From UBA1794 sp031552405 (lineage in GTDB: Bacteria; Bacteroidota; Bacteroidia; Bacteroidales; Bacteroidaceae): a stretch of DNA of 64,000 bases. Position numbers and translations under genes: made by a program. Below, in pieces: positions 8,799 to 17,151 of the stretch; position 1 is the first letter of the stretch, and every line of letters starts with the position of its first letter. The stretch lies in contig JAVBMN010000010.1 of the NCBI GenBank assembly GCA_031552405.1, forward strand, positions 1-64,000. The letters are read 5' to 3'. Below the pieces are notes generated by a model, which was given only the letters and a program-made list of their open reading frames with translations, did no database searches and was not told the DNA's origin.

Positions 8799-11700
8799 AT
8801 GAAGAAAGTATTCCTTTATTTCCTATGCACGGCAATAGGAGTGAGTCTTGCGGCTCAGAATAAAACCCCTGATTGGGAAAATCCGGAAGTGTTTGCCATT
8901 AATAAAGAGGCTGCACGTGCTACATCTTTGCCTTACCCCAGTAAGAAACTGGCGATTGCGGATGAAGCAGAAGCCTCTCCTTACTATCAATCCCTAAACG
9001 GGATTTGGAAGTTTTCCTGGGTTTCCAAGCCTGCGGAAAAACCAGAGGGTTTTTATCAGGAGAGTTATGATGTATCCGGATGGACTAATCTGGAAGTGCC
9101 ATCTACCTGGGAGTTTCATGGCTATGGTGTGCCTGTGTATTTGAATACCAGATACCCTTTCCCTAAGAATCCACCCTATGTGAATAAAGAAGACAATCCG
9201 GTAGGTTCCTATCGCCGGAATTTCAATATTCCTACCGAATGGAACGGACGCCGGGTTTTCTTGCATTTCGATGCCGGAGCTGCAGCTATGTATGTGTGGG
9301 TAAACGGAAAAAAAGTCGGTTATACAGAGAATGCAAAGTGTCCTGCCGAGTTTGAGATTACCCCTTACATCAGACAAGGCAGCAATACACTATCCTGTGA
9401 AGTCTACAAATATAGCGATGGTTCCTATATCGAAGATCAGGACATGTGGCGCCTGTCCGGTATCAACCGTGATGTATTTCTGTATAGTACAGCTCAGACA
9501 CGTATTCTGGACTTCTTTGCACACCCCGATCTGGATAAAAACTATAAGAATGGAGTATTCTGTGTCGATGTAAAGGTGGAGAACTCTACTCCGGCAAAGC
9601 AAGCACTCCAACTGGAAGTAGCTATTCTGGATAAAAACGAGAAGAGTGTATTCACGCAGTTGAAAAAGGAAATCGCTCCGGCTACTGATGTGGCAGAAAC
9701 AACGTTTTCCGGCTCTGTTTCCTCTCCCTTGAAATGGACAGCCGAAACTCCGAACCTCTATACTCTGCTGATTACTCTGAAAGATGAAGGAGGGAATGTA
9801 ATTGAATCTACTTCTCATAAAATCGGTTTCCGTAAGATTGAGATCAAGGACGGACAAGTGCTGGTGAACGGGAAGAAAGTGTATTTCAAAGGGGTAAACC
9901 TGCATGAGTTCAATGCATATACCGGTCACACGGTGACCCGTAAGGAGATGATGCGTAATTTGCAGCTAATGAAAGAACTGAACATCAATGCGGTTCGTAC
10001 TTCCCACTATCCCCAGCCGCCACTCTGGTATAAATTGTGCGATGAATACGGACTCTATCTGGTGGATGAAGCCAACCTTGAATCTCACGGTTTGGGCTTT
10101 AAGGCAGAGAATGTATCCAATCTTCCTGAATGGCATGCGGCCCACATGGACCGGATGTACAGCCTGGTTGAGCGGGATAAGAACCATGCCTCGGTTATTT
10201 TCTGGTCGTTGGGGAATGAGTCGGGTAATGGCAAGGCATTCTTCGATATGTACGACTGGGCCAAAGGGCGTGATGCAAGTCGCCCGGTGCAATACGAATC
10301 AGTAGCATACGTGTACAAAGACCCAAAGAATAGTGCCCGGAATACTGACATCCTGGCACCAATGTACCCCTCTTGGGAGATGATGCTATCTGATGCAAAA
10401 CAAGACCTCGGACGGCCTTATATCCTATGTGAATACGCCCATGCCATGGGAAATAGTATGGGGAACTTCCAGGAATATTGGGATCTGATGCGCAGCAGCA
10501 AAAACATGCAAGGCGGTTTTATCTGGGAATGGTACAACCAAGGCTATCCGGCGAAAGATCAAGAAGGTCGTTTTTATTGGGCGTATGGAGGCGACCTGAA
10601 TGCACAAGGACGGACTAATGACGGGAACTTCTGTATGGATGGAATCATTACTCCCGACCAAAACTACATGCCACATACATATACAGTGAAGAAAGTATAC
10701 CAGAATATCCTTTTCGAGGCTAAGGATCTGGATAAAGGTATTCTTACCGTAATCAATGACTTTCAGTTCACAGATCTTACTTCCAGAAACTACACCTACC
10801 GCTGGGAACTCCTAAAGAACGGCACCCTTGAAGCAGAGGGCGCATTCAATATACACATCCCCGCTAACAGTCGCAAGGACATCCAATTGAAACTTCCGAA
10901 GCTTGTAAAGAAAGCAGGTGTGGAGTATTATTTGCAGGTGTATGCATATAGTAAGGAGGAGGCACCATTTATTCCTGCAGGCTTCGAAGTAGCGAAAGAA
11001 GAATTCGCCATGCCGGTAAATGATTATTTTGTACCGCAAGAGCGTACAGGAACAATCGAAGCGAAGAAAGAAGATTATAAAGTAACCTTGAAATCCGGAT
11101 CATTGACGTATGAATTTGCCACAAAAGACGCAGGAAAGAGCCTGACCGGAATGACCAGCAAAGGAATCCCTGTCTTTAATGAACTGCCCCGCCTGAATTT
11201 CTGGCGTGCACCTACTGATAATGACTTCGGAGAGAAGACAGCGGATAAACTTCACTTATGGCAAGAAGCGGGTTTACGCGTATTGTACAGGTATACCGGC
11301 ATGGAAGAAACAAGTGACAATGTTTCGGTAAAGTATGAATGCGAGCTGGGCGGGATCAATGCCAAAGTGAACTTGGTTTATACTGTGAATAAAGACGGCA
11401 GCCTGACTGTGGGTGCACATTATAAAGCAGAGTCGGATGAAGAAGTCCCTGAAATGGTACGTTTCGGTATGATTATGACAATGCCGAAGAGTTGCGATGA
11501 TTTCACATGGTATGGTCGTGGCCCCCGGGAAAATTATATAGACCGTAATACGGACAATTTCATGGGAATTTACAACGGAAAAGTCAAAGATCAGGCATTT
11601 CCTTACTACCGCCCTCAGGAAACGGGCAACAAGACCAACGTACGCTGGCTTACATTGAAAGATTCAGAGGGTAGGGGGATTCTCATTGAAGGCTCACAGC

Positions 11701-11933
11701 CCCTTTCGGTCAGTGCCACTCACAACCGTCCTGAAGACCTGGATCCGGGATTGAAGAAGAAACAGCTTCATCCTGTCGACATCCCCTGTCGTAACGAAAC
11801 GGTACTCTGCGTAGATCTCTTCCAGCGCGGGGTAGCAGGAGTCGACTCATGGGGTCACTCTCCGTTGGAGAAGTATCGCTTCCAGGGTAACAAAGAATAT
11901 TGTTACAGTTATACGATAAGTATCCTCAAATAA
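8799..11933 (+). CDS. Secreted GH2 beta-galactosidase, LacZ type (second of a tandem pair)
   Basis: A 1044-residue paralogue of the preceding gene, collinear over its whole length, including a nearly shared start of the mature protein (TPDWENPEVFAINKE). Signal peptide MKKVFLYFLCTAIGVSLAAQ. Acid/base E474 (SLGNESG) and nucleophile E545 (CEYAHAMGNS) are both present, and the residue numbering matches the first copy almost exactly. Many substitutions separate the two, so the duplication is not recent. It ends the operon at a strong hairpin at 11941. Both copies look functional. Different galactoside preferences are an inference only. Confidence 0.93.
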   Translation: MKKVFLYFLCTAIGVSLAAQNKTPDWENPEVFAINKEAARATSLPYPSKKLAIADEAEASPYYQSLNGIWKFSWVSKPAEKPEGFYQESYDVSGWTNLEVPSTWEFHGYGVPVYLNTRYPFPKNPPYVNKEDNPVGSYRRNFNIPTEWNGRRVFLHFDAGAAAMYVWVNGKKVGYTENAKCPAEFEITPYIRQGSNTLSCEVYKYSDGSYIEDQDMWRLSGINRDVFLYSTAQTRILDFFAHPDLDKNYKNGVFCVDVKVENSTPAKQALQLEVAILDKNEKSVFTQLKKEIAPATDVAETTFSGSVSSPLKWTAETPNLYTLLITLKDEGGNVIESTSHKIGFRKIEIKDGQVLVNGKKVYFKGVNLHEFNAYTGHTVTRKEMMRNLQLMKELNINAVRTSHYPQPPLWYKLCDEYGLYLVDEANLESHGLGFKAENVSNLPEWHAAHMDRMYSLVERDKNHASVIFWSLGNESGNGKAFFDMYDWAKGRDASRPVQYESVAYVYKDPKNSARNTDILAPMYPSWEMMLSDAKQDLGRPYILCEYAHAMGNSMGNFQEYWDLMRSSKNMQGGFIWEWYNQGYPAKDQEGRFYWAYGGDLNAQGRTNDGNFCMDGIITPDQNYMPHTYTVKKVYQNILFEAKDLDKGILTVINDFQFTDLTSRNYTYRWELLKNGTLEAEGAFNIHIPANSRKDIQLKLPKLVKKAGVEYYLQVYAYSKEEAPFIPAGFEVAKEEFAMPVNDYFVPQERTGTIEAKKEDYKVTLKSGSLTYEFATKDAGKSLTGMTSKGIPVFNELPRLNFWRAPTDNDFGEKTADKLHLWQEAGLRVLYRYTGMEETSDNVSVKYECELGGINAKVNLVYTVNKDGSLTVGAHYKAESDEEVPEMVRFGMIMTMPKSCDDFTWYGRGPRENYIDRNTDNFMGIYNGKVKDQAFPYYRPQETGNKTNVRWLTLKDSEGRGILIEGSQPLSVSATHNRPEDLDPGLKKKQLHPVDIPCRNETVLCVDLFQRGVAGVDSWGHSPLEKYRFQGNKEYCYSYTISILK

Positions 11934-11940
11934 ATAGTTA

Positions 11941-11990
11941 AATCCCGCATACAAGATAGTAAAAGTCTTCTGTATGCGGGATTACTTTAT
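11941..11990. terminator. Bidirectional terminator between GH2 and the acetyltransferase
   Basis: Stem AATCCCGCATAC (11941-11952) pairs perfectly with GTATGCGGGATT (11972-11983) around a 19-base loop and is followed by a T-rich stretch. It lies between convergent genes and can serve both. Confidence 0.88.
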
Positions 11991-12018
11991 ATTCTTTTGC
12001 GAAACTGGAGAACACATC

Positions 12019-12549
12019 TCACAGCTTGGGCATAATCACCGTGCGCTGTTTCTCGCCAAACTGTTGGTACTCCTCTTCCCACAACAGGCGGGGGTAGGAG
12101 AGAATCCATAGCTCTACCGGGCCGGTTTCTTTGTGGTAGGGAGAATGGACATGGAATATCCGGTTATCCTGAAAGCCCAGGTTTTCATAGAAACTCTTAC
12201 GGCGAGCGGTTATCTCGTCTACTACGGGTTCTATTTCCAGCAGTACAGGCATTTCACTATCTGCCATCCATTCCGTTAAGAATGCACTTCCATATCCCGA
12301 AGAACGGTGGGCGGGAGCAATGGCATAATGCTCTACATACCGCAACTCCCCGCAAACCCACCAACCGATAAGACCTACGACCTCTTCCTTTTCATTCACC
12401 CATGCATACAGAAAATAGGTAGGATCAGAGAGTATGTGTACCTGATCTTTCATTGCCCTGCGTTCGCAGAGAGGGAAAGAAGACTCATAGATTTCCCATA
12501 ATACAGGGAAAAGAGGATGTTCGGTAGAGGTTATATGAATCCGTTTCAT
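12019..12549 (-). CDS. GNAT-family N-acetyltransferase
   Basis: A 176-residue cytoplasmic protein when started at the ATG at 12549 (MKRIHITSTEHP). An upstream in-frame extension to 12591 has no recognisable domain content and runs toward the divergent promoter. The GNAT core is visible: a strand-turn-strand VGLIGWWVCGELRYVEHYAI, then the acetyl-CoA loop HRSSGYGSAFL, and late FYENLGF typical of the family. It moves an acetyl group from acetyl-CoA to an unidentified amine. It is a single-gene unit convergent with the glycosidase operon, and nothing around it indicates the substrate. Confidence 0.85.
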   Translation of the reverse strand: MKRIHITSTEHPLFPVLWEIYESSFPLCERRAMKDQVHILSDPTYFLYAWVNEKEEVVGLIGWWVCGELRYVEHYAIAPAHRSSGYGSAFLTEWMADSEMPVLLEIEPVVDEITARRKSFYENLGFQDNRIFHVHSPYHKETGPVELWILSYPRLLWEEEYQQFGEKQRTVIMPKL

Positions 12550-12616
12550 TGGTAGGTTTCTATATTTTACAATCGATTTACTGAACTGCAAATATAGCTG
12601 TTTCTTCCTTTTTTAG

Positions 12617-12625
12617 TACCTTTGC
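12617..12625 (+). promoter_or_regulatory. Promoter -7 element (TACCTTTGC) for the FUSC gene
   Basis: TACCTTTGC matches the Bacteroidetes -7 consensus TAnnTTTG and lies 23 bases before the ATG at 12648. No clear -33 TTTG was found at the expected distance. Confidence 0.65.
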
Positions 12626-12647
12626 AGTCCGAAAGAAGAATAAAAGA

Positions 12648-13682
12648 ATGAGTTTTTTAGCGTTTCGTCATCAATTTTTAGAGAACGAGTATTTCCTTTC
12701 CCCCCGTAAGAATGCCTCTTTTTCCGCCCTCACAGTAGCACTTGGTATCCTGATAAGCCATTTCCTTGGTCTGGGAATGGAAGCTGGAGGTTTGATAATC
12801 GGTGCGCAAAGCGTGTCGGGTATCAACCGTCAGGGCGCCTTCCGCATCCGTCTTGGCATTGCATGGAAAGCAGGACTGATGTTAACCTTGGCAGCTTTTC
12901 TGGGTACATGCGCAGGGCAGGGGTTCTTAATAGGTTCGCTTCTGGTTTCGGTAATCCTGGCATTTTGCTTTGGCTGGTGCAGGCAGTTGTTCCCACTCAA
13001 CTGGCCGGATATTATCATCCCCTCCGGAGTACTCTTCTTCCTGAACTATACCTGCCCTATGGTGGGATACACTGGCTTCGGCGCAACAATCGGTTTTGGC
13101 TGCGAGCTGCTGCTGGGAGCATTCATCTACCTCAAACGATACTACACACAACGCATGATTGTAGCTCCTTCTGTGGAAAAACTTCCGCCTCTCCCTGCCC
13201 AACCCGACCGCAAGATACTAGGCCTAAAGGAGTATTTGTTTGTGTACAGCATTGAGTTAAGCATCATGTTGACAGCAGGCTTCTTCATCATGCGTTACAC
13301 TCCATATCCGCATGCGTATTGGCTACCGCTGACAGCAGTAATCGTGCTGAAGGTAGGACGGCGAATCACACTGAAACGAGTTGTAGAACGTACCTTGGGT
13401 ACACTGGCAGGGTGTGTATTGGGAAGCGTCATCCTGTATTTCCATCCTGCCATGCTTCTAAAATCAGGCATCATGGTAGCCTGCATCTATTTCTGGGTAT
13501 GCTATTTCCAACGCAACTATGCAGTAGGTACCATCTTCATCACCACATTTGTACTCCTGCTGCTTCACGAAGGAAGATCCGATGCTTCACTTATCGTATT
13601 TGAACGGATGATCTTTACCGTATTAGGAGGAGTCCTTGCGATGCTTGTATCGCTGGCATTCCTAAAGAAGGAGAGGTTATAA
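12648..13682 (+). CDS. FUSC-family integral membrane protein
   Basis: A 344-residue protein with two blocks of transmembrane helices: about 25-165 (SFSALTVALGILISHFLGLG onward) and about 210-338. They are separated by a charged cytoplasmic stretch (KRYYTQRMIVAPSVEKLPP). The second block carries the FUSC-type signature WLPLTAVIVLKVGRRITLKR followed by ERTLGTLAGCVLGS, as in aromatic-acid exporters such as AaeB and YccS. It is shorter than those (about 650-720 residues) and lacks their large soluble domain. A role in efflux is inferred from the family. It is divergent from the GNAT gene and stands alone. Confidence 0.82.
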   Translation: MSFLAFRHQFLENEYFLSPRKNASFSALTVALGILISHFLGLGMEAGGLIIGAQSVSGINRQGAFRIRLGIAWKAGLMLTLAAFLGTCAGQGFLIGSLLVSVILAFCFGWCRQLFPLNWPDIIIPSGVLFFLNYTCPMVGYTGFGATIGFGCELLLGAFIYLKRYYTQRMIVAPSVEKLPPLPAQPDRKILGLKEYLFVYSIELSIMLTAGFFIMRYTPYPHAYWLPLTAVIVLKVGRRITLKRVVERTLGTLAGCVLGSVILYFHPAMLLKSGIMVACIYFWVCYFQRNYAVGTIFITTFVLLLLHEGRSDASLIVFERMIFTVLGGVLAMLVSLAFLKKERL

Positions 13683-13745
13683 CTCTCCTTCTTTTAGATC
13701 TTTTACTTGGTTAGACCCATCCTGAGTGAAATCCAATTGAGGGAC

Positions 13746-13775
13746 GAGATTGTACCCGATATGGGGTACGATCTC
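13746..13775. terminator. Hairpin between FUSC and the FAS1 operon
   Basis: GAGATTGTACCC (13746-13757) pairs with GGGTACGATCTC (13764-13775) apart from one T-G wobble. It lies between convergent genes. No strong T-run follows, so terminator function is likely but not certain. Confidence 0.6.
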
Positions 13776-13801
13776 TTGGACGAGTGGAATGGCAGAATAT
13801 C

Positions 13802-15451
13802 TTACTTGCAGGGGATAAGCTCAATGCAGTCGATATACAGGCTATGATCGTAAGCAGCATCCCTTATACCCGCTGCACAACTCAGCTGCAACTTTACACC
13901 ATACTTTTCTTTGAAGAGGTCTACTTTGGGCGTATACTCTGAAACATACCTATACACATTATCATCAGCGCCTAAAAAGCCCATATAACAAGGAGACAGG
14001 TTCTTGATCTCAGCCACTTTCACCCGAGTAACCCTATATGCATCTACTCCAAATTCAGGAATACTTATTGTCATTTGCGTAATTGATTCATTCTTCATCT
14101 GCGTATAACTCAGAGTTCCTTTTACTAGGTTCTGCTTCACATCAACTCCCGGTACTACACTTGAGGGGATAAAGGTGACCCACACATCGTAATCCCCCGA
14201 CATGGTATTCGCTATTCCAAAGGTTACACCTGCAACTTGGGCACTGGCGTTCTTGACATAGATATAACTTCCACCCGATACTTTATGTTTCCTGCCTGCG
14301 TCATAGTCGGTGCTTAGCGGAGAATAGGAGAGGGTGTCTGTATCCAACTGGGGGGTGGTCACAATCATACTCGGACTGGTTACACCATACAAACGATGAC
14401 TGTCTTCGCCTTCAATCAGGATAGGCTTATAATACTCATCTATTGATATGGGAGGAACTTCATCAATCATGTAGATCACTCCATCGTCGGCAATCAGGGG
14501 ATTTCCACTGATCTTCAGATCACTCTTTCGGATACTTTTTCCACCGGCGGAATACAGAAGATCCGGACAATTGGCCAGGGAGGTGTAGCGCCCCGTAGCA
14601 TTGAAGGTTAAAGATGCAGGCCCTTCCAACCACGCGGCAGGCACATTGCTCGACCAAAGGTTGGTATAATCACCTTCTTTCAAAAAGCTTTTAGGCATCT
14701 GAAACAGATCTCCATAGCTCTTCTTGAACGCTTCATACGCACTGGGAGTGGGAACGAAACTGGTGGTGGAAGAGGAGTAGAAACCTATAGAACCGGGGTA
14801 GACATCATTCTGTAAGCCCACCTCAGAGCCCTGATCCACAGCGTCGTGTTGACTCAAAGGGGTATAGATCCACTCCAGTTCGGGCTGTTCGGCCAGTACA
14901 TTCAGCATGTATTCCATCTCTTGTATCTCTTTTGAAGAGATGTATAGCGTGCCATTGGAGCAGGGGATTGCAGTGCCGAAACTGTTGGTAACGCTATTGT
15001 TGTTCAAAGAAAAGAAGGGCTCTCCTGCTGCAGTAGAGGCCACGGAGATATACCTCCGCACCAGCCATCGCATCTCAGTAGAGTCTTGCAACTCTTTTTC
15101 CGACAAGTCCTTTAGCGCCGTATTGGTGGGCGCTACTACATGATAGAGGATGCGGCCTGAGGCATTTTGGTAGGAAGGAAGATCGAGCGCAAAGTCGTAC
15201 CCCGCACTACGTATCGCCTGCGTAAACTTACTTAGCTCGGGGCGAGAAGCGATCTCACGGAGAAGACTTTTCCCATTCTTCCCAAGTGAGTTCCAGGTAT
15301 CTTCAATGTAAATGGATCCTACCTTATTCAGAGGAGCGGCATATACATCCCCTCCATTCTTTTTCAGCTTGAGCACTTTGATCTGAGCCAGGCAGGGAAA
15401 AGCAAGCAGGCTGATGCAAAGAAAGCTGAGTATATATCTTATTTGTTTCAT
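13802..15451 (-). CDS. Secreted fasciclin (FAS1)-like protein, last gene of a four-gene operon
   Basis: A 549-residue protein with signal peptide MKQIRYILSFLCISLLAFPC and cleavage near CLAQ. Although a cysteine is present, the segment reads like a signal peptidase I site. After the shared N-terminal motif (KVLKLKKNGGDVYAAPLNKV, then SIYIED) comes a FAS1-like domain: LLREIASRPELSKFTQAIRS, then YHVVAPTNTALKDL. A second FAS1-like stretch runs from TSFVPTPSAYEAFKKSYGDL to DGVIYMIDEVPP. The C-terminal 190 residues are beta-rich and look like a jelly-roll binding module (EGEDSHRLYG to IDCIELIPC). FAS1 domains mediate adhesion in other organisms. The partner here is unknown. Confidence 0.75.
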   Translation of the reverse strand: MKQIRYILSFLCISLLAFPCLAQIKVLKLKKNGGDVYAAPLNKVGSIYIEDTWNSLGKNGKSLLREIASRPELSKFTQAIRSAGYDFALDLPSYQNASGRILYHVVAPTNTALKDLSEKELQDSTEMRWLVRRYISVASTAAGEPFFSLNNNSVTNSFGTAIPCSNGTLYISSKEIQEMEYMLNVLAEQPELEWIYTPLSQHDAVDQGSEVGLQNDVYPGSIGFYSSSTTSFVPTPSAYEAFKKSYGDLFQMPKSFLKEGDYTNLWSSNVPAAWLEGPASLTFNATGRYTSLANCPDLLYSAGGKSIRKSDLKISGNPLIADDGVIYMIDEVPPISIDEYYKPILIEGEDSHRLYGVTSPSMIVTTPQLDTDTLSYSPLSTDYDAGRKHKVSGGSYIYVKNASAQVAGVTFGIANTMSGDYDVWVTFIPSSVVPGVDVKQNLVKGTLSYTQMKNESITQMTISIPEFGVDAYRVTRVKVAEIKNLSPCYMGFLGADDNVYRYVSEYTPKVDLFKEKYGVKLQLSCAAGIRDAAYDHSLYIDCIELIPCK

Positions 15452-15468
15452 ATCAATTCGTTTTTTGT

Positions 15469-17130
15469 TTAATCCCTAGGTTCGGGCTTCATAGGATTGT
15501 CATAGATATTGGCCGGACAGATTTCGAAGTAATCCATCATAAGCTCTACCTCCTGAAAAGAAGTTGCATTACGCACCCTTACATAAATAGGGCCGTCATT
15601 TTGCAGCGAAACAGTACCTATCACATAGCGCAAGGGTGAATGGCCATATCCACTTGAAACTTCTGTATCACGTAAGCTGCGCACGTTGTTTCCATTATTA
15701 CACAGCCAGGAATCCGGCCCTTTCATCCAACCACGAGTATGCATAACCAAGTCATTGAGATAATCTCTTTCCCAATCGCTATCTGCCAGCCAACCATAAT
15801 TATTGGCAGTCTTGGTCAAATCCACCGGAATACCACAGGGAAGCAGTTTATTTTCGCTTGTACCTAAATAAAACTGAGCAGCCCCTCGTGCAGAGCTAGT
15901 CGAAAATCCCAAACGGATTTCATACATACCTGCCGGAACGGGGGGCAGACGAAGGATAAAGTCGTATGAATTGTACATAAAGAATTCATCACCTTGATAT
16001 CCGTTATATCCACCCGATGCATTCCTGTTAGGGGAAATCATTACAAACACTGCGCCCGGAGAAAGATTTCTAATATTGCTCAAATAGCCATCAGGGAACA
16101 CTATTCGGCCTTGCTTCTCATATTTATACCGGAAATTATTACTCATAATTTCCGGAAAGAGGGAGGAGAGATCCATACGAAAGCGCATCTTCTTAAAGTC
16201 CTTACGGGGATAAGTCAGTACACTCGTAACTTCATGGAAGAAACCATTCGCTGTTTCTTTGGTAGGAGCATTGGCTAGGATTACACCGTCTTTAGAAGGA
16301 TATGTCCAGTCTCTATTCGCAATATCGAGAGAGATTTCATTATCCGGAGAAGGATTCAACTGCAAAAGATTTGGATCTTGCTTTGAGTTGCCGTTCTTTC
16401 CTGCCGACATGTATATCATCTGCCCTGGAGCAAGTGTTTCTGCATATTCTTTAAGTCGGGCATACATAGGACTCATACCGATCTGGTAACGACTAAAGTC
16501 TACCTTATCTATTTTCTTATTTACAAAATGATAGGCTACGAACTTATTGAAATAATTATGCTCGTCATCAAGGGGGTAAGTGTCATTTCTGGCAGCCACA
16601 ACCTGTTGAGGTACATCAGAATACGCATCACAAAACCAGTTTAAGGCATATTCCTGAAGAAGTCGCAGCCTGTCTGTATCATTTGAAGCGTTTTTAAGAG
16701 CCGGAATTGCTGCTTCATACACAGCATCTGGCTCTATAAAGCATGTATAAGACAACAGGCGTTTACTGGGTACTTCAATACTTAAATCATGTTTCTGATA
16801 CCGGCTATAATAATCAGGATCAAGTTGCATATAGTCTGGATCTTCCGTTTCTGCATGGAGACGCAGCTCCACCTGTGTAGCTTTTAGGGCAAGCAGAAAG
16901 AGGGAGTATTCCGGCTTTTCGCGAAGAAACTCCGAAGGCAAATTAGAGAAAAAGCCTGCTTTCTCATTGACCTCTTCGATGACAATCTCATCCACCCTGC
17001 TAACAGGGACGGAAGTAAGATTCCTGCCCGACGATGATTCTGTGATATAAATCATGGGCTCAGTCTGTGCCGAAAGCCATTGTATCGTACATAGAAGAGC
17101 CACGAGTATCTTTATTCTTTTCATTTTCAT
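15469..17130 (-). CDS. Secreted protein of the FAS1 operon, no catalytic family recognised
   Basis: A 553-residue protein with signal peptide ending LLCTIQWLSAQ. The N-terminus carries the operon's shared motif (MIYITESSSGRNLTSVPVSR, then VDEIVIEE), followed by a helical FAS1-like opening (FLREKPEYSLFLLALKA). The canonical FAS1 H-box and YH motifs are not obvious. The second half (about 320-545) is beta-rich with PVPAGMYEIRLGFSTSSARG and a closing PIYVRVRNATSFQEVELMMD, like the C-terminal module of the gene at 13802. It lies 17 bases from its downstream neighbour. I infer a surface or periplasmic structural or binding role. Confidence 0.65.
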   Translation of the reverse strand: MKMKRIKILVALLCTIQWLSAQTEPMIYITESSSGRNLTSVPVSRVDEIVIEEVNEKAGFFSNLPSEFLREKPEYSLFLLALKATQVELRLHAETEDPDYMQLDPDYYSRYQKHDLSIEVPSKRLLSYTCFIEPDAVYEAAIPALKNASNDTDRLRLLQEYALNWFCDAYSDVPQQVVAARNDTYPLDDEHNYFNKFVAYHFVNKKIDKVDFSRYQIGMSPMYARLKEYAETLAPGQMIYMSAGKNGNSKQDPNLLQLNPSPDNEISLDIANRDWTYPSKDGVILANAPTKETANGFFHEVTSVLTYPRKDFKKMRFRMDLSSLFPEIMSNNFRYKYEKQGRIVFPDGYLSNIRNLSPGAVFVMISPNRNASGGYNGYQGDEFFMYNSYDFILRLPPVPAGMYEIRLGFSTSSARGAAQFYLGTSENKLLPCGIPVDLTKTANNYGWLADSDWERDYLNDLVMHTRGWMKGPDSWLCNNGNNVRSLRDTEVSSGYGHSPLRYVIGTVSLQNDGPIYVRVRNATSFQEVELMMDYFEICPANIYDNPMKPEPRD

Positions 17131-17151
17131 AAGTTTGAGAGCGGTTGATAC

